The position numbers and the translations under genes were made by a program. DNA of 64,000 nt from Sinohyriopsis cumingii (taxonomy: Eukaryota; Mollusca; Bivalvia; Unionida; Unionidae): positions 128,003,428-128,067,427 of the forward strand of contig CM068838.1 in assembly GCA_028554795.2 (NCBI GenBank). The letters run 5' to 3'. The number at the start of each line of letters is the position of its first letter. Within the stretch, counting starts at the first letter, position 1. Shown here one piece after another: positions 32,800 through 46,607 of this stretch. The notes beneath the pieces are model-generated. The model worked only from the letters and a program-made list of their open reading frames with translations, had not been told where the DNA came from and did not search any database.

Positions 32800-35700
32800 T
32801 AATAATAATAATAATGAGGACTATGTATAGCGTCTAATCTTTAGAAGCTCTAAGCGCTTTACAACATTAGAAAACACCAATAAGGTATAAAAACATACAT
32901 ACATAATGATATGATTATAAAAAACAAGCACCATGAGATTAGAAAACATCAAAAACATGCTGAAAATATTTTAGGTAGGAAACATTTTGATGTCTTTAAG
33001 TTTGTTCTTGCAATCGAAATAAGATTTAAGAGCATTCTTAAATGGGAAAACTGTGTCTCTGTGTCTAAGTTCTAAGTGGGCAATTCATTCCACTTTGCTG
33101 GGCTCTTGTATGCAAAAGAACGTTGTCCATATGACTTCGTTTTCATACTGGGAATGATGTGTATACGATTGTCAGAAGAGGAGCGTAAGTATTTTGCTGG
33201 TGTGTACATATGGGTGAGGTCGGATAGGTATGTTGGACTGGAGTCCGTCAATGAAACGTAGCACAGAGAACAAGTTTTGTGTTTGATTTTGGATCGAATG
33301 GATGGCCAGTGTAGGTATAGAACATAGGGGAGGTGTTCTCTGATCGTGTTACTCTAAGTATGATCCGAGCAGCTCTTTTTGACTTTATTGAAGTTTCTGG
33401 TGTAGATATTGAGATGAACTAGACAGAACTGAGTTACAATAGTCCAGTCTTGAAAGCACTAATGGCCACACGAGTGTTTTAGTGGCATCAAATGAAAGAT
33501 ATTTGCGACTGGAGCTGATGCGTCTCTGCTCAAGATATGCAGCCTTATATATGTTCATGACATTTTCGGTGCAATGTGAGAGTACTGTCCAGAGTAACAA
33601 CAAGGTTTCGTACCAACTGTTTGTATTTAATGTTGGTGTTGCTAATATTTATTGTTTGAGGTAAAGGATGTGAATGAGAAAGTCTTTGTGTTGTGATCAG
33701 AATGGCCTCAGTTTTATCATCATTCATCTGCAGCTTGTTACATGTCATCCACGATTTCACATCAGAAATGCACCTCTCTACACCTTGGATGTTAGCATCA
33801 ACTTCCTTGGGGTGGCTAGATTTGTATATTTGGGTGTCATCAGCGTACAATTGGTGAGACACTGGATGATGACCTATGACCTTGAAAGCGGCTGACTGTA
33901 TAGAATGAAGAAAACGGGTACAACAACAGACCCCTGTGGAACATCACAACATAGATTAACTGGGCTGGAGTGTATTCCATTTGCAGACACAATCGGTGTC
34001 CTGTTGACCAAGTAAGACTTGAGCCACAATAAGGCTGTATCATGAATGCCAAATACATGCTGGAGACGGTGACGTAATATATCATGGTCAATTGTGTCAA
34101 ATGCTGCAGACAAATCAAGGAGGATGAGGACTGTACTCCAAAGCAGAGAGAATGCCATTAACTACTTTTAGAAGAGTAGTTTCAACACTGTGGCAAAAGC
34201 GATATGTAGATTGTACATTGCTAAAAGGACTGTTTGAATTCAGATGAGATACAAGCTGGGATAGAACAACTATTTCTAAAATTTTGTTATATAAATGGGA
34301 AATTAGAGATTGGGTGGTAGTTCTTTAAATGTTATGGTCTAATTTGGTTTCTTCAACAGAGGCTTTACCACGGCAGTTTTGAAAAACGATGGGAATTCCC
34401 TGGAAGAGAGAGTGGTATTAATAACATCGGTTAGTGAAGGCAATACTGGATCTAAGCACTCAAGCAGCAGTGATGTTGAAATTGGATCGAGTTCTGATGA
34501 CATTAGTGCACTCTTCATACGTACTAAAGCCATCGAGACAAGTTCAAATGCTGCTAATGAATGCCACTGAAATTCTGTATCCCAGCTCTATGGTGACGAC
34601 AAGTCAATTGATATTTTGTTGTCAAGCTTATCTTTAATGGTTTGTATTTTGTCACGGAAGAAATTTGCAAACAGATCAGGAAGGTCGACTGGAGAGAAGG
34701 TAGTTGGAAGTAGTGTACATTTGTTCCTTGAGATTAGATTGTTAGTAATCTCAAAGAGCTCTTTGCAGCTGGAACTTTCCATGAACTTAGCACTGTAGTG
34801 GGCTGAGGTGGCTGCATGGACTATGTTTGTGACGTTGTTCTTAGCGGACTCATAGATTTGGTTATGAATAGTGAGTCTGGTGGAAAGCCAAAGCCTCTCA
34901 GCTTTACGGCGGTCTCTTTTAGCAGTGCGAAGATGGTCCCTAAGAAAGATATACCATGGAGAACACTTTTAAATTGATACTCTGCATTTAGTGTCTTGTG
35001 AATGTTTATCGAGCAATGAACGCAGGCGGTTATCGAGTTGTTCTGGTGTAGGAGGTAAGCAAGTTGATAGGTTTACTTGCATGTCATGCATTAGTTTAGT
35101 TCTGTTTATCATACGGAGGTTTCTCTTAGTAGCAAATAAAGGTGGAGGGTGTGAGCCTGATTTGTCAAGATGGCATATAATGCAGAGGTGATCTGATGAA
35201 AGTTCGTGGGATACCAGGGAGGACCGTAGAATATTATCATCAGATCTGTACAGAATCGAGTCTAAAATGTGACCATGTTTATGGGTTGGTTGGTTAACTG
35301 ACTGTTTGAGGTTGAAAACATAAATGGAATCTAGGAGTTTTGATGTGTTTGGGTTTCCGGGACAGTCAAAGTGAAAGATGAAATCTCCAAGAATAATCAG
35401 GTTGCCACCTATCGAATTTCCATACACCAGGAGTCGGAAACTCCTCCAAAAGGAGAGATTCAGTCCGCTTGTTTTTTATTTACGTAGGAGGAGGGTGGTA
35501 TAGGCAAAAAAAAATGGACTGACCTTTGTTCCCGTGTGGGTGTGGTTTGGACGTTTAATCATGGAGTTCTTTGTGATGAGAGCAATTCCAGAGTGGCGAA
35601 GAACGACTTGATGGTATAAACGGTGGGTGTTAGATCCGCATACTTGGGCCCATCGACTGATATTTTTAGCCATGTTTCCGTCACGAAAAACACGTCGATA

Positions 35701-36325
35701 TTCTAATCGTTCATACAATTAACTAGTTATGTGCGCTTTTTCAGCGGTCCTACTGATTGGGCATTGAATAATGCAATACGCAGAGGTATCTATTGGCGAC
35801 TTGACACAAAAGGTTACGATTTAATAGGGATTTAAATTAGGTTATCTAAATTAACTGTCGAATGTTTAAATTGTTGAGCCGGAAAGGGCAGAAGGGACAT
35901 AACTGGAATTCGTCTTCCTGTTCAATGCCGGCCAGCTTTGAAACAACGTTTCTTTTTCGATTCTGTTTACATTTTAGTAATGATAAATGTAGTCCCAGTT
36001 TGTTTAGTCTAGAGCACAATGTAGTGTGGAGAGCCAAGGAGTGGTCATTTAAAGCAATTAAGGATGGTCCATCATATCAATGACTGGCCAGTATCACGTG
36101 ATGGCAGTCTGTTCAACAACAAAGGATGTTGTAGCAGTGAAGCAAGGTAGCTGAGAAAAAGTCTAATTGTTTTCGTTTCCAAAAAAGGAGATGAAGAAAC
36201 ACATACGAACTGAACAGCCTATGCATGACGAACACAATAACGTAGACGAAAACAGATGACAAGCACATATATCATGAAAAACAGGACACAAAACGGAACA
36301 GCTGCTTCAAGCCGGTTAAGCGATA
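32756..36325 (-). mobile_element. CR1/L2-type LINE with endonuclease and reverse transcriptase, inactive
   Basis: On the minus strand, endonuclease pieces come first: TETW at 35,670-35,681, GNLIILGDFIFHFD near 35,390 and SSDHL near 35,200. Reverse transcriptase pieces follow: SELDPISTSLLLE and AVVKPLLKK (34,339-34,533), DLSAAFDTIDHDIL (near 34,110), PQGSV, and YADD at 33,836-33,847 with TQIY after it. The 3' untranslated end contains TCTAAGCGCTTTA-type sequence in reverse and finishes in (ATT)n at 32,756-32,817, the microsatellite tail typical of CR1/L2-like LINEs. Several frameshifts and stops disable it. It is inserted in unit copy 2 between stretches matching copy 1 at about 22,415. Further upstream frames (35,846-36,037) are not recognised. 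Confidence 0.85.
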
Positions 36326-36534
36326 GCGGTCATCCTGTTCAGTGGAAAACAAAAACATACATGCATAGAATAATCAACTTTTGCATCACATCCAGTATAT
36401 CCATACTGATGATATTTTACCTTGTAAGCATTCCAAAAAGTGTATACTTTCATTATATGATATGCTTGATAGAGTTCACAATACATTAGATACATAAATG
36501 GTTTTTAAAAAATCAGACCTGAAACAACAATCTT

Positions 36535-36705
36535 GATACAAATGTATATGTGGTGGTGACCCAGATGTATATGTAATGATGTCCCAAATCTTCAGGTGAC
36601 CATGACGCAAATGTGTTGAGACAAATATCCAGGTGTACTTGTGATAATGACCCAAATGTGATGTGACATTGACCCAAATGTATGTGATGCAGACCCAAAT
36701 GGGTG
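36535..36705 (-). repeat. 23-bp minisatellite, inverted short array (unit copy 2)
   Basis: Same repeat family as 21,886-22,215, in reverse orientation, with fewer and more diverged units (GACCCAAATGTATGTGATG type). Confidence 0.7.
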
Positions 36706-37759
36706 TCTCCGAGGATATGGTTAGCAGGAGACATAAACGGAACGGGAAGCAGTTGCTACACTGATTGATCCGATTTCTGCCATCTTTCCATTATTTAAAT
36801 CTCGTACATGATATTAAAGTATAACAAGGATTCACATTAATTGTATTTGCATTCATAACACCATACATATAGAACACTTACAGAGAAGAGTCTATTATTA
36901 TCAATCAGATGAGCATGTTGATCTGAACTAAAAGGTATTACGCCTCAAAGATCTTAACCAGAAAAAAAGTGAAACCAACAAGTAAAATTCAACAAATGCT
37001 TTAGTTCTACAGAATACGTGAAAATTTAAAAGTAGCTTAGATTATGAAATAAATCCCAAATAGTTCTCACAGGTCCAAAAGGAAAAAGTGTTCCAAATGA
37101 TTTACAGTGATGTCTCGAATCTATTCCAATCCTGAATGTGCTGTTGTTCCAACAGTCTTAAATGTGCCGATGTGATAATCTTGATGTATCACAATTATAG
37201 AATCTAGAATGTCCTTGAATGTATTTACACTAATCCCGCGATCGATTCCTCAAGTATCTGTAAGTACATTGCAATTCCAAAGAATAATTGAAGTATATAA
37301 ATCCTGTGAAATTATGACTGAAAACTACTTAAAGACAGATTCCACTAGACTGATGTTACAATAGGAATATGTCGTTATCTATGTTGATCACAACCTATAT
37401 ATTAAAACCTAAGACAATAAGAGGACCAGGATGTGGGTCCTTATCAATTTTAAAAACAAGGTAAGGTCTGTTTAATTTATGTTTTTACTTTTTAGCAAAC
37501 TACTTGCAAATGAGAACCTTTTTTTCTGATGGAGAAACCAATTTCCTGAACTCAAATCCAAGTAAACATGTTTACAAATATCATCTCAGATGATAATCTA
37601 CAATCACGGACAAAAGTTAACATCGCAATATCTTGCTTACATATGACCCTTACAATCATTGACAAGAGTTAAACAATAGATACAATATACAGATATACAA
37701 AATGACACTTGCAATGGTTTCTAACGGACCTGTATTACTCTTGTTTCGACTCAAAACCT

Positions 37760-37878
37760 GCCTCGTTTACATGTGATGCACCACAAATGAAGGCATTTTC
37801 ATTGTTAAGAAAAGCCATATGCATTGCATGCCATGCCATTTCCCGTGCCTGGCTTGCCTCTCACTTTTACTGGACACC
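37760..37878 (-). pseudogene. Integrase-like gene, single exon fragment (unit copy 2)
   Basis: On the minus strand a CTTTTCAG acceptor precedes an exon matching 20,781-20,894, reading CPVKVRGKPGTGNGM before a frameshift. The catalytic-Asp position is Lys here. Other exons of this copy are deleted or unrecognisable. Confidence 0.55.
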
Positions 37879-39553
37879 CTGAAAAGTAGGTTAGTATAAT
37901 ATTATTGATCAAAGCATCATATATAAAATGTATTATAATTTCTATCGGCTTTTGTGATGGAAGCCAAAGTTCTCTTTTGCCTTTAAATACTGCCTGTATT
38001 TCATTGATGTACAGGAAGTGTAAAAGATTTATTCTTCTGAATATTTACAAACTTCATTGGAATCCAACTTACCACAAAACTGATCATGTAAATTTGTGAC
38101 AATTACACAAATTGTATAGTGTACAACGGCAGTGTTATATTACTGAAAAGACAGCAACATATGTAGTAGTTCACTATGAGAATATGTCACCTTATGGATT
38201 GAATCCACGCATTCCAACATTAGGAAAGATATGTCCACCCTTCTGTGAGCAGGCTTGAATTAATACTTTTTGTTTTTCAAATTTCAAATGTTTACTGCAC
38301 AACAATAAACTGGCAATGTGAGATCAAATCAAAAGTGTTCCAGATGAAGACTGCTTGCCTACAGTGTCATCTGATAACATCCATTAGAAAGACAACCGGC
38401 CGATGTCCCTCATTGCATTCCCTTTGATATATTTAAGAAGGAAGAGGGCAAATGATAACAATTTCAGTCAGGAAAGGTCGTTAAGTTTATCAGGTTAGAG
38501 TTTTCATGGCTTGATCGCAAACAGTATATATGCATTGCAGAAATAATAAACGTTTTTGTAAAGTACTGGTATGGTATTTTGTGTTGCAATGTTTATTGCA
38601 CTGTTATGAAATGTGCCTGTGTGTAGGGATTTAGCCAGGCGAATTAATGACATAATTTGTATTTACAGGAAAGTTGTGCATTATTTCATGACAAAATAAA
38701 ATGTGTACAATCATTCAGGCTGACCTTAGGCACATTGGATCGATTGGGCCCAGCGCTCACAGGGTCCCCATGCATTAGTAATTTTTAAAATATATATCTA
38801 TAGAGAGAAAGAAATATTAAAGTGATGGAAGAAAATTCAGTATCATATAAAACGTATTGAAATGTTTATTTCCAAATTGGGTGCACATACGGTGGCTCCT
38901 CATTTAAATCCAGAGGTCGATGCCAAAATGATTCAAATTGGACCCCACGTTTGCAGAATGAAATATATTTGGATATAATTTCCTTTGGATTTTTTTAAAT
39001 ATGTATTACCACAAGGAATTACAGGGGGTTTATATTGTGCAAGGTGCAGCAATATTGCGGGTTGGGTGGGGTTGGGTGGTCTTCTGTGCCTAAATATATC
39101 CATAATTGCAATGTAAATAATATACACTGAGAGTTTCCAATCTTTTTGTAATAAAAATCAAAATAATGAAGAATTCCCAATTTTAGTATTCAGTAAGGTT
39201 TCATCCCCAACTGATGAAATTTAATTTTCATCACCATAGAAAAAAGAAATAAACTCTTGTTTGTGAAGTCTTAAAAGAAGTTGGTAGGATGTTCCTTGGT
39301 GACCCGACCAAGTTGCTGTACATGATTTTAGGACAATTTTAAACACGTAAGAATTTATGCTTGCTATATTCATACTGAATGATTGCACAATATGAGTCAT
39401 CCTATGTTTTGTTTTATCTTTTGTATTGTTTTTCGTTTTTAGTAAAATGATTTCTTTTGGTTGCCATTCTTTTATTTTCTGTTACACATTATTCTACCAA
39501 TCAATAAAGACCAAATCGATGATATTAAATGTACATTACTATTTGATTTGAAG

Positions 39554-42500
39554 CGAATTTGCTGATGACATTGTACACGAACTAGATAAGACTGGTTTAC
39601 AACGGAGATAGATATGCAGGATGCGTCAAAGACAATATATCGGTAAAGTGAGTTACAGTGGACAGTATTGCAAATCTTTTTAACCAGTATTCACATAAAT
39701 TGCACCCCATGCAAACATGAAATATTGCAATAAATTCTTTCTTAAAAATGAAATATCTTACGTTGCATCACTTGATAACAGGGTATATTTAATTATTGTA
39801 AATGTTAGATTACATGTGAAAAAGTCCTCCAATTATGATGTTACATCATTTTGGTTGGGAAATCTATCCATAATATAGGTCAATAAAAGGTTATTTATCA
39901 TAATAAAGCAGAGTGATTGTCGGTTATTTGTTTTGAAAAAAGGACTTTTCATGCATGGTTTGCATTAGTCTCATTTAGCATTTGTCCCATTTTTGTGTGT
40001 CATGATTATAATTTGAATTTTTAGGGATCATGTGACTTATTGTCATGAAATGAAGCACAGGGATATTTTACCTACTTATGATTGTTTGTATTTTTCAACA
40101 GACTGCTATTTATGTAGCTTGTTTAAAATATGGCATTTCTTCTCAGTACACACCCAAATTAATCTATAGGTAATTAAACAGAAAATGTGATGTTAGCATA
40201 CACTTTTAAAATGGTTCAGTCTTATTCAGACCTTTCCACTTTTAAAGCATGGTTTCAAATGTTTTCACATTTTATCAAGAACTGTAGTTAGTATTTATGT
40301 GATACATTTTAATTTTAAAATGTTTTTTTCATGGTCAGTGTATATATCTCTTTCAGGGTCGAAATTACGACAAGCATATTGGTGAATAAATATGTTATTA
40401 CAATCTTTCTGTGAGAGATGGCTTGTAATTGCATTGTATAATATGTCTTCCTGTCACATGGCCATTTTTCAGATAGCATAGCCTTGACATCATCAACTTT
40501 AAGGTGAGGTCTTAAAGTCGTAGAGTTGTACAGTTGATGAAGCATTTGTACAATTTTAAAGCAAAATTATTAGTAAAATATTATTCATATATATTTCCTT
40601 CCTATATGTTCTTAGTAAACATATTCCTTTACTTTTGCATGCATGATAAAACAGGGTTTCCCACCATGTCATATGATAAGTAATTATATATGCTATACTT
40701 ACAGCAAGACAAATTAGCATTTTGTGAAACATACAAATATGTTGTAACTTTGGAACCCTTCGATCATAGAACTTATCTTTTGCTGAATATATCTGATCGT
40801 TTGCTTCTGTACATGGCTATATCCCTGTAGTACATATGGTAAGCAGTAACCCAAGCGTGCTGCTTTGCTCAGTTGGACATGATTTGTGGCTGGATAGGGT
40901 CAAATAGCTAGTAAAATTTAAACAAACATAATTTCTTAGCATTTTCATATCACATCAACGATCCCATGAATATTACTATTAGCACTGCATTATTCAATAA
41001 CATTCTGAGAAAATAAGAGGCTTCAGAAAGTAAAAAGCAGTATGTAAAGGCGCTGCATAATCAAAAGGATTCTAACGAAGCAGTCAAAATTAGCGTGTGT
41101 TTTAATGTTGTCATATTGTCAGAATTTTAACCATCTCTTAAATAGTAGACTTGGCAATGACAAAGTGAGTAGGAATAATTTTGTATATACAGGTAAAACC
41201 CGTTATAACACGATTCTTGTTATAATGCGATGACATCATGGCTCCCTTTCTAATTTAAGGTGACCTCTCTTTTTAACACCGTAATACATGCTATCGGATA
41301 AGCCAATTATTCGTATCCCTAGCACATTTCTATGATCAAGAGGTTAGTGAAAACTGATGACATTGAATGTTCAATGCACATTTTCTGAAGTTACGTTTTT
41401 AAAACAAAATGTTAACTCGATTCAGCTTACGTTGCGGTGTTATTCTTTGAACTCCTGAGCATGGCGTTATGAAGGGTTTTACCTGCATGTAATTATATAT
41501 AAAATTTACAGAGTTGTATACTGTCATACAGCTAGTTACATAATGTTGAAAATAGAAATGTCAAAGTTTGGGATATGATTGCAGTAGTAAAAATAGCAGA
41601 GGAAATACATAAGTGGTTATGATGTGGCAGTCTCAAAAGTTTCTAAAGTTGGGACCCAGGTAACCCAATGGTTATAAAAACAAATTAGCAAACATTTGAA
41701 ACTTAAAATTATATTAAGTTCTAGGTAGAACCATTAAAACCTTCTGTGATGGTTTAAAATTTTAATATTAAATGTACATTTTAGACCACTCATAAATCAT
41801 GTCCCATAGACAGTATATTGAACAGTGTTTTTATCTTGAACTGTTTAAGAGTTGCATGTCACGGTGAACACACACATACATACACACACAACACATACAT
41901 GTACACATGGACCTAGCATCTATTTTTTCTATATAAGGCATGTGGAATATTAAAAACCGGTATTCCCTAATATTAATTGTCTTAATGCCCATAGGTGGTC
42001 TTCCAACACCGCAACCACCATCATTACAAGAGTTGTGACTTTCATGTAATGGAGTCAGGTTTTCACTCAGTACTTAGAAATACATGCCAATATAGAGAAG
42101 TGTAGAAGCTTGATATGGCTTTGGTTAATATTTACTAATGCCCAGCTTTTATCGATTATTGATGCAAATAAAGAAAGAAATTTTCATTTTTATTTAAATA
42201 TATTTTATTAAATTTGATTTACAACTGGACTGTAAAATATAAAAATAATTATTTTATAGGACATTATTTTAGCACCAGATGTTTCCTATTTTGAGTTAAA
42301 GTGCAATATTAATGGGAAAAGCACAAGTTTCTGCTTTGAATTTTTATGCAAATTCTTTTTATTCATTCTTCAGTCTTTTTAATTATATTTGATTTCTGTT
42401 ATGCCCATACAGCTTATCTTGACAATGAACGTCTTCCTATGATACAAACATAAATTATCCCACCTTATGTGATACAATGTATTTTTAAACAATGTTATGT

Positions 42501-45500
42501 TCAGCTTTGTGCAGAAGATAATATGGCTACATACTGGAATCACTAATAGACGACCAGAGATAGTTGTCAGTACATTGTCGATACAGTTGAGAAATCCCAT
42601 AATAAACCAAGACAAAATCAACTCACATAATGCAAAATTTTAAACTAATTACATGTTCATATATATTATTGTAATTGTAGTTAAAATTTGAATAGTTGTC
42701 ATTTCAGTATCGTGTGATTTTTTGGAAAATAATATATTTGACAGGTACGTATTTGTCTTGGAATTGTAAAGTGAGTCAATTTATTACATTGTTTATTATG
42801 TCTTCCTGTTCACACTCAAGATTTTAAAAGTGGGTACATTTTTCTAATGACTGTTTTATCCACCCATGCAAGGATTTTTTTTTATACTGATAAGATAATT
42901 AAAATTAAATGCCAAAACAAAGTGTTACTGCAACAATTGTTTTACTTGAAGACAGGAAAGGAGCTATTCAAATGCAGGATTAACTAAACTTTGCCATCTT
43001 TTCTTTGACTATGGATGTAAGCAAAGCTAGATATAACTGGCTGATTGGTCAGCCATAAATGATACATCTATTTGTTTGTAGACTGGTGTCATACGTGTAA
43101 AGCTAACTATTTTGTAAACAAAAACGTGCATTATCACCGCTACTGTATCTGCTCAGAGGGGCAGATTTAGAATGTTTATGATCCAAATCATATGAATGTT
43201 TTACCCATCGATCTTAATTATTATTTCTTAAATGCTCTGAAGCAAACACTGTATTGACATTTAGTTTTGGCATTATAGGGGAAAATAATAGTTTACTTAC
43301 AGTAAACAGTTCATGGTGAACTAGTAATGTTTTTGGTGTCTTTTCAATAACAGAACACTGCTGTTGTACAACATACAATTTGTGCAATTAACACTGTCAC
43401 ACATTTACATGACCAGTTTACGTGGTAACTTGGATTCCTAAAAAGTTTGTAAAACATAGTAAAATAACAAATCTTTTACATTTCATGTACATCAGTAACA
43501 TACAGACAGTATTTAAAGCCTAAATAGAACTGAACTTTAGCTTCGATCACAAAAGCCGATAAAAATTATAATAATTTTAATCTATGATAATTTCATTAAT
43601 AATATTATACTAACGTACTTTTCAGGGTGTCTAGTAATAGTGAGAGGCAACCCAGGCACTGGAAATGACATGGTTGCTGCAATGCAGATAGCTGTTCTTA
43701 ATAATGAAAATGCTTTCAAATATGGTGTATCACATGTAAACCAGGCAGGTTTCTAATTGAAAAAAGGGTAATACAGGTCACTGACCTTTTGTATATCTAT
43801 ATATTGTATATATTGTTTAACTCTTGTCAATGATTGTAAGGGTCATATGTAAGCACGATAGTGCAAAGTTAACCTTTGTCCGTTATTGTAGCTTATCATC
43901 TGCGATGATATCGGTAAACATGTCTACTTGGATCTGAGTTCAGGAAATTGGTTTTCCCATTAGAAGAAATGTTCTCATTTGCCAAATAGTTTGGTAAAAT
44001 GAAAAAGTATAAAGTAAAGAGACCATACCTTGTTAATGAATTTGATGGGAAAAGGACCCACATCCTGGTCCTCTTATTGGCATAGGTTTTTATATAAAGG
44101 TGTGTTCAAGTGTAACATCTATCTATTGTAACATCTATCTAGTGGAATGTGTCTTTTTGTTGTGTTCGGTTAAGATTTCACAGGATTTATAAACTTCAAT
44201 TATTCATTGTAATTACAAAATGCTTACAGATACTTTTGGACTTGATCACTATTTTGGGATTATTGTGAATTCATTCAAGGACATTCTAGATTATATTATT
44301 GTGATACACCACGATTATCACATCGGCACATTTAAGACTGTTGGAACATCATCACATTCAAGATTGGAATCGATTCGGAACACCACTGTAATTCATTTGG
44401 TACACTTTTTTCTTTTGGACCTGTGAGGACTATTTGGGATAACTTTCATAATGTAAGCTACTTTTAAATTTTTACGTATTCTGTGGAAATAAAGTATGTG
44501 TTGAATTTTACTTGTTGGTTTCACTTTTTTGTTTAAGATCTTTGAGGCGTAATACCTTTAACTTCAGATCAGCATGCTCATCTGATTGAAAATAAATGAC
44601 TGTTCTCTGTAAGTGTTCTATGAATGCAAATATAATTAATGTGAATCCTTACTATAGTTAAATACCTTGTGCGAGTTTTAAAAAATGGAAGATGGCAGAA
44701 ACGGGATCAATTAGTATAGCAATTACTTTCCGTCCCGTTTTTCTCTCGTCCTAACCATAACTTTGGAGACAACCATTCAGGTCATCATCACATACATCTG
44801 GGTCATTGTCGCACACATTTGGGTCATCATCAAATTTGGGTCATTCTCACGCCACATTTGGGTCATCATCACAAGTACACTTGGATCTTTGTCACACCAC
44901 ATTTGGGTCTTCATCAGATACACGTTTGGCTCAGTATTGTTGTTAGGTTTGATTGTTTAAAAACCAGTATGTGTCTAATGTCTTATGAACTCTATAAGGC
45001 GTAGCATGTAATAAAAGAACACACTTTTTGGAATGCATGCAAGGTAAAATATCATCAATAAGGATAGATTTGATGTAATATAAAAGTTAATTATTCTATG
45101 CATGTATGTTCTTTTTCTACTGAATAGGACTATACAAGTTGTTCAAGTTAATTTGGCAAATTTCTTAAAATTGCCAGATTAAAACATTTGCATTATTTGT
45201 TACATGTATGCACACATGCACCAAATAAAATTATGCCAAACCACATAAACACAAAAACAGAGATGCCTTTGTGTGTTTTTCTTTTTTAAATAAACTTTGC
45301 TTCTCTCAATTTACACTTTCTTAAAAACATTTCTTCTGAGATCACATTTGAGTAGGTCCATAGAAGTCATCAACCGATTATAGACGTCAAAAGACATGTA
45401 ATCTGTGTCACTATTCCAGGCTGTGTCTGCAGTTTGTATATGTACTGCTCATTCTGAAACATCTAAGAGACGTGGTAGTACAGTGGAACAGCCATAATAT

Positions 45501-46607
45501 ATATCAACAAAAAATGGAGGATGTAGTTAATGGCATTCCAGATATTCATTTCAGTATTCCAAAAATGACAGGTAAGAATTGTACAAAATTTGCAGCAAAT
45601 GGGCTTGACTCTTTTCTGAATGATCTGTTGTCGTTTTTCATATACCTAACCAACAGTTTGTGAAGGAAGAACGCGTTGATATCCATGGGCCTGTTTAAAA
45701 TATGGGATTTTAGAAATAACGGATACTATTATTATGTTGACTGCCATGCATGTTTTAAATGTTTTAGATACTGATTTATGCTGGAAAAACAAAAGGGGCT
45801 AGATCTTTTGAATTGTTTTCATTTTGCATGATAAGCTCGTACTGAATTATGTAGCCTGCACACTTGGTCAGCAAGCTCCCAAACAGTCGGATGAATAAAA
45901 TGATCCAGGTCATTTTAATTTCTGTTGGTTTCAGAAACTAAACATTCTTCTGACAAAGATAACTGTTGGTGTTCTCTGTGAAATAAGAGACTCAATAACT
46001 TGTTTGAATGGACTGGTAGAATTTATTCATATGCTCCTCCTCTTGTCAATATCAATTCATGTACTAAAATTAGTTCTTTTCTAAAAGGTTGAATTAAAAA
46101 TAAAGGGACACGACTTTGACAAATACATGGTAATTTTACAGCAGCTTTTGTACATGTTTTATTTTTATATCTTAACAAAACAATGCATTTCGACCTGTCG
46201 TAAGCTGTTATTGCAAAGACTTTAAAGAACATGGTATCTTAAGACATGTTTATTGAGACAAATCAGTTACAAGAAGCATACACAATGTTGCTTTAAGTCA
46301 GGGATGGAATAGATGCCTGGTGAATGTGGCTTTTAATGCTTGTTTAACTGTACATGAATACAAAATATGTAATCTTAATAAAATAAATTCAGGAGCAGAG
46401 AACCGTTAAGCATCAGTGACAAGAAGAAATTCAGGACTTGAAGGAACTGTGTCAAATAATTATATAGAACTAGATTCAGATTTTGTTAGGATTATACAAA
46501 AAGCAACAGGGACTTATCAGATACCAAATACAGCAAAAAACTTTGATACTGCTAGAAACTTTGTTGTTTTGTCCGAAGTGATTACAAAACTGTATCATCA
46601 GATGTAA
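39554..46607 (+). pseudogene. Intron-containing integrase-core gene, unit copy 3
   Basis: Recognisable exons: 39,554-39,647 (acceptor CAG changed to AAG; a stop inside); 40,357-40,381 (GRNYDKHI in place of GPNYVRYI); 43,626-about 43,746 (VRGNPGTGNDMVAAMQ, frame retained through LNNENAFKYGVSHVNQ); 45,420-45,571 (CLQFVYVLLILKHL, VQWNSHNIYQQKMEDV, DIHFSIPKMTG; fully open with a GTAAGA donor); and 46,393-46,607, ending LSEVITKLYHQM with a frameshift. The exon carrying GYDNL in copy 1 is missing. WNSHNI and PDIHFSIP are closer to the family consensus (WNTHRIR, PDxLYxxP) than in copy 1. The Asn at the catalytic-Asp position is shared with copy 1. Confidence 0.6.
44765..44935 (+). repeat. 23-bp minisatellite, short array (unit copy 3)
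   Basis: Contains ATTTGGGTCATC-type units as at 21,886-22,215, but with fewer copies. The array length differs between the three unit copies. Confidence 0.7.

Larger units (their letters stand above)
28900..38188 (-). repeat. Triplicated unit, copy 2 (inverted, interrupted)
   Basis: Reading the minus strand from 38,188 to 28,900 gives the order of copy 1 from about 20,470 to its end. Matches include 37,874-38,150 with 20,500-20,790, 36,850-37,900 with 20,750-21,830, 36,340-36,530 with 22,240-22,430, 32,550-32,755 with 22,410-22,640, and 29,560-32,545 with 25,290-27,990. About 2.6 kb (copy 1 22,640-25,290) is deleted, which removes the last two integrase exons. A LINE (32,756-36,325) and a SINE (30,578) are inserted. 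Confidence 0.85.

Noticed and set aside
33482-34798. Plus-strand ORFs in the LINE
   Set aside because: Antisense of reverse transcriptase coding sequence, with YADD and DLSAAFDTIDH motifs on the minus strand.
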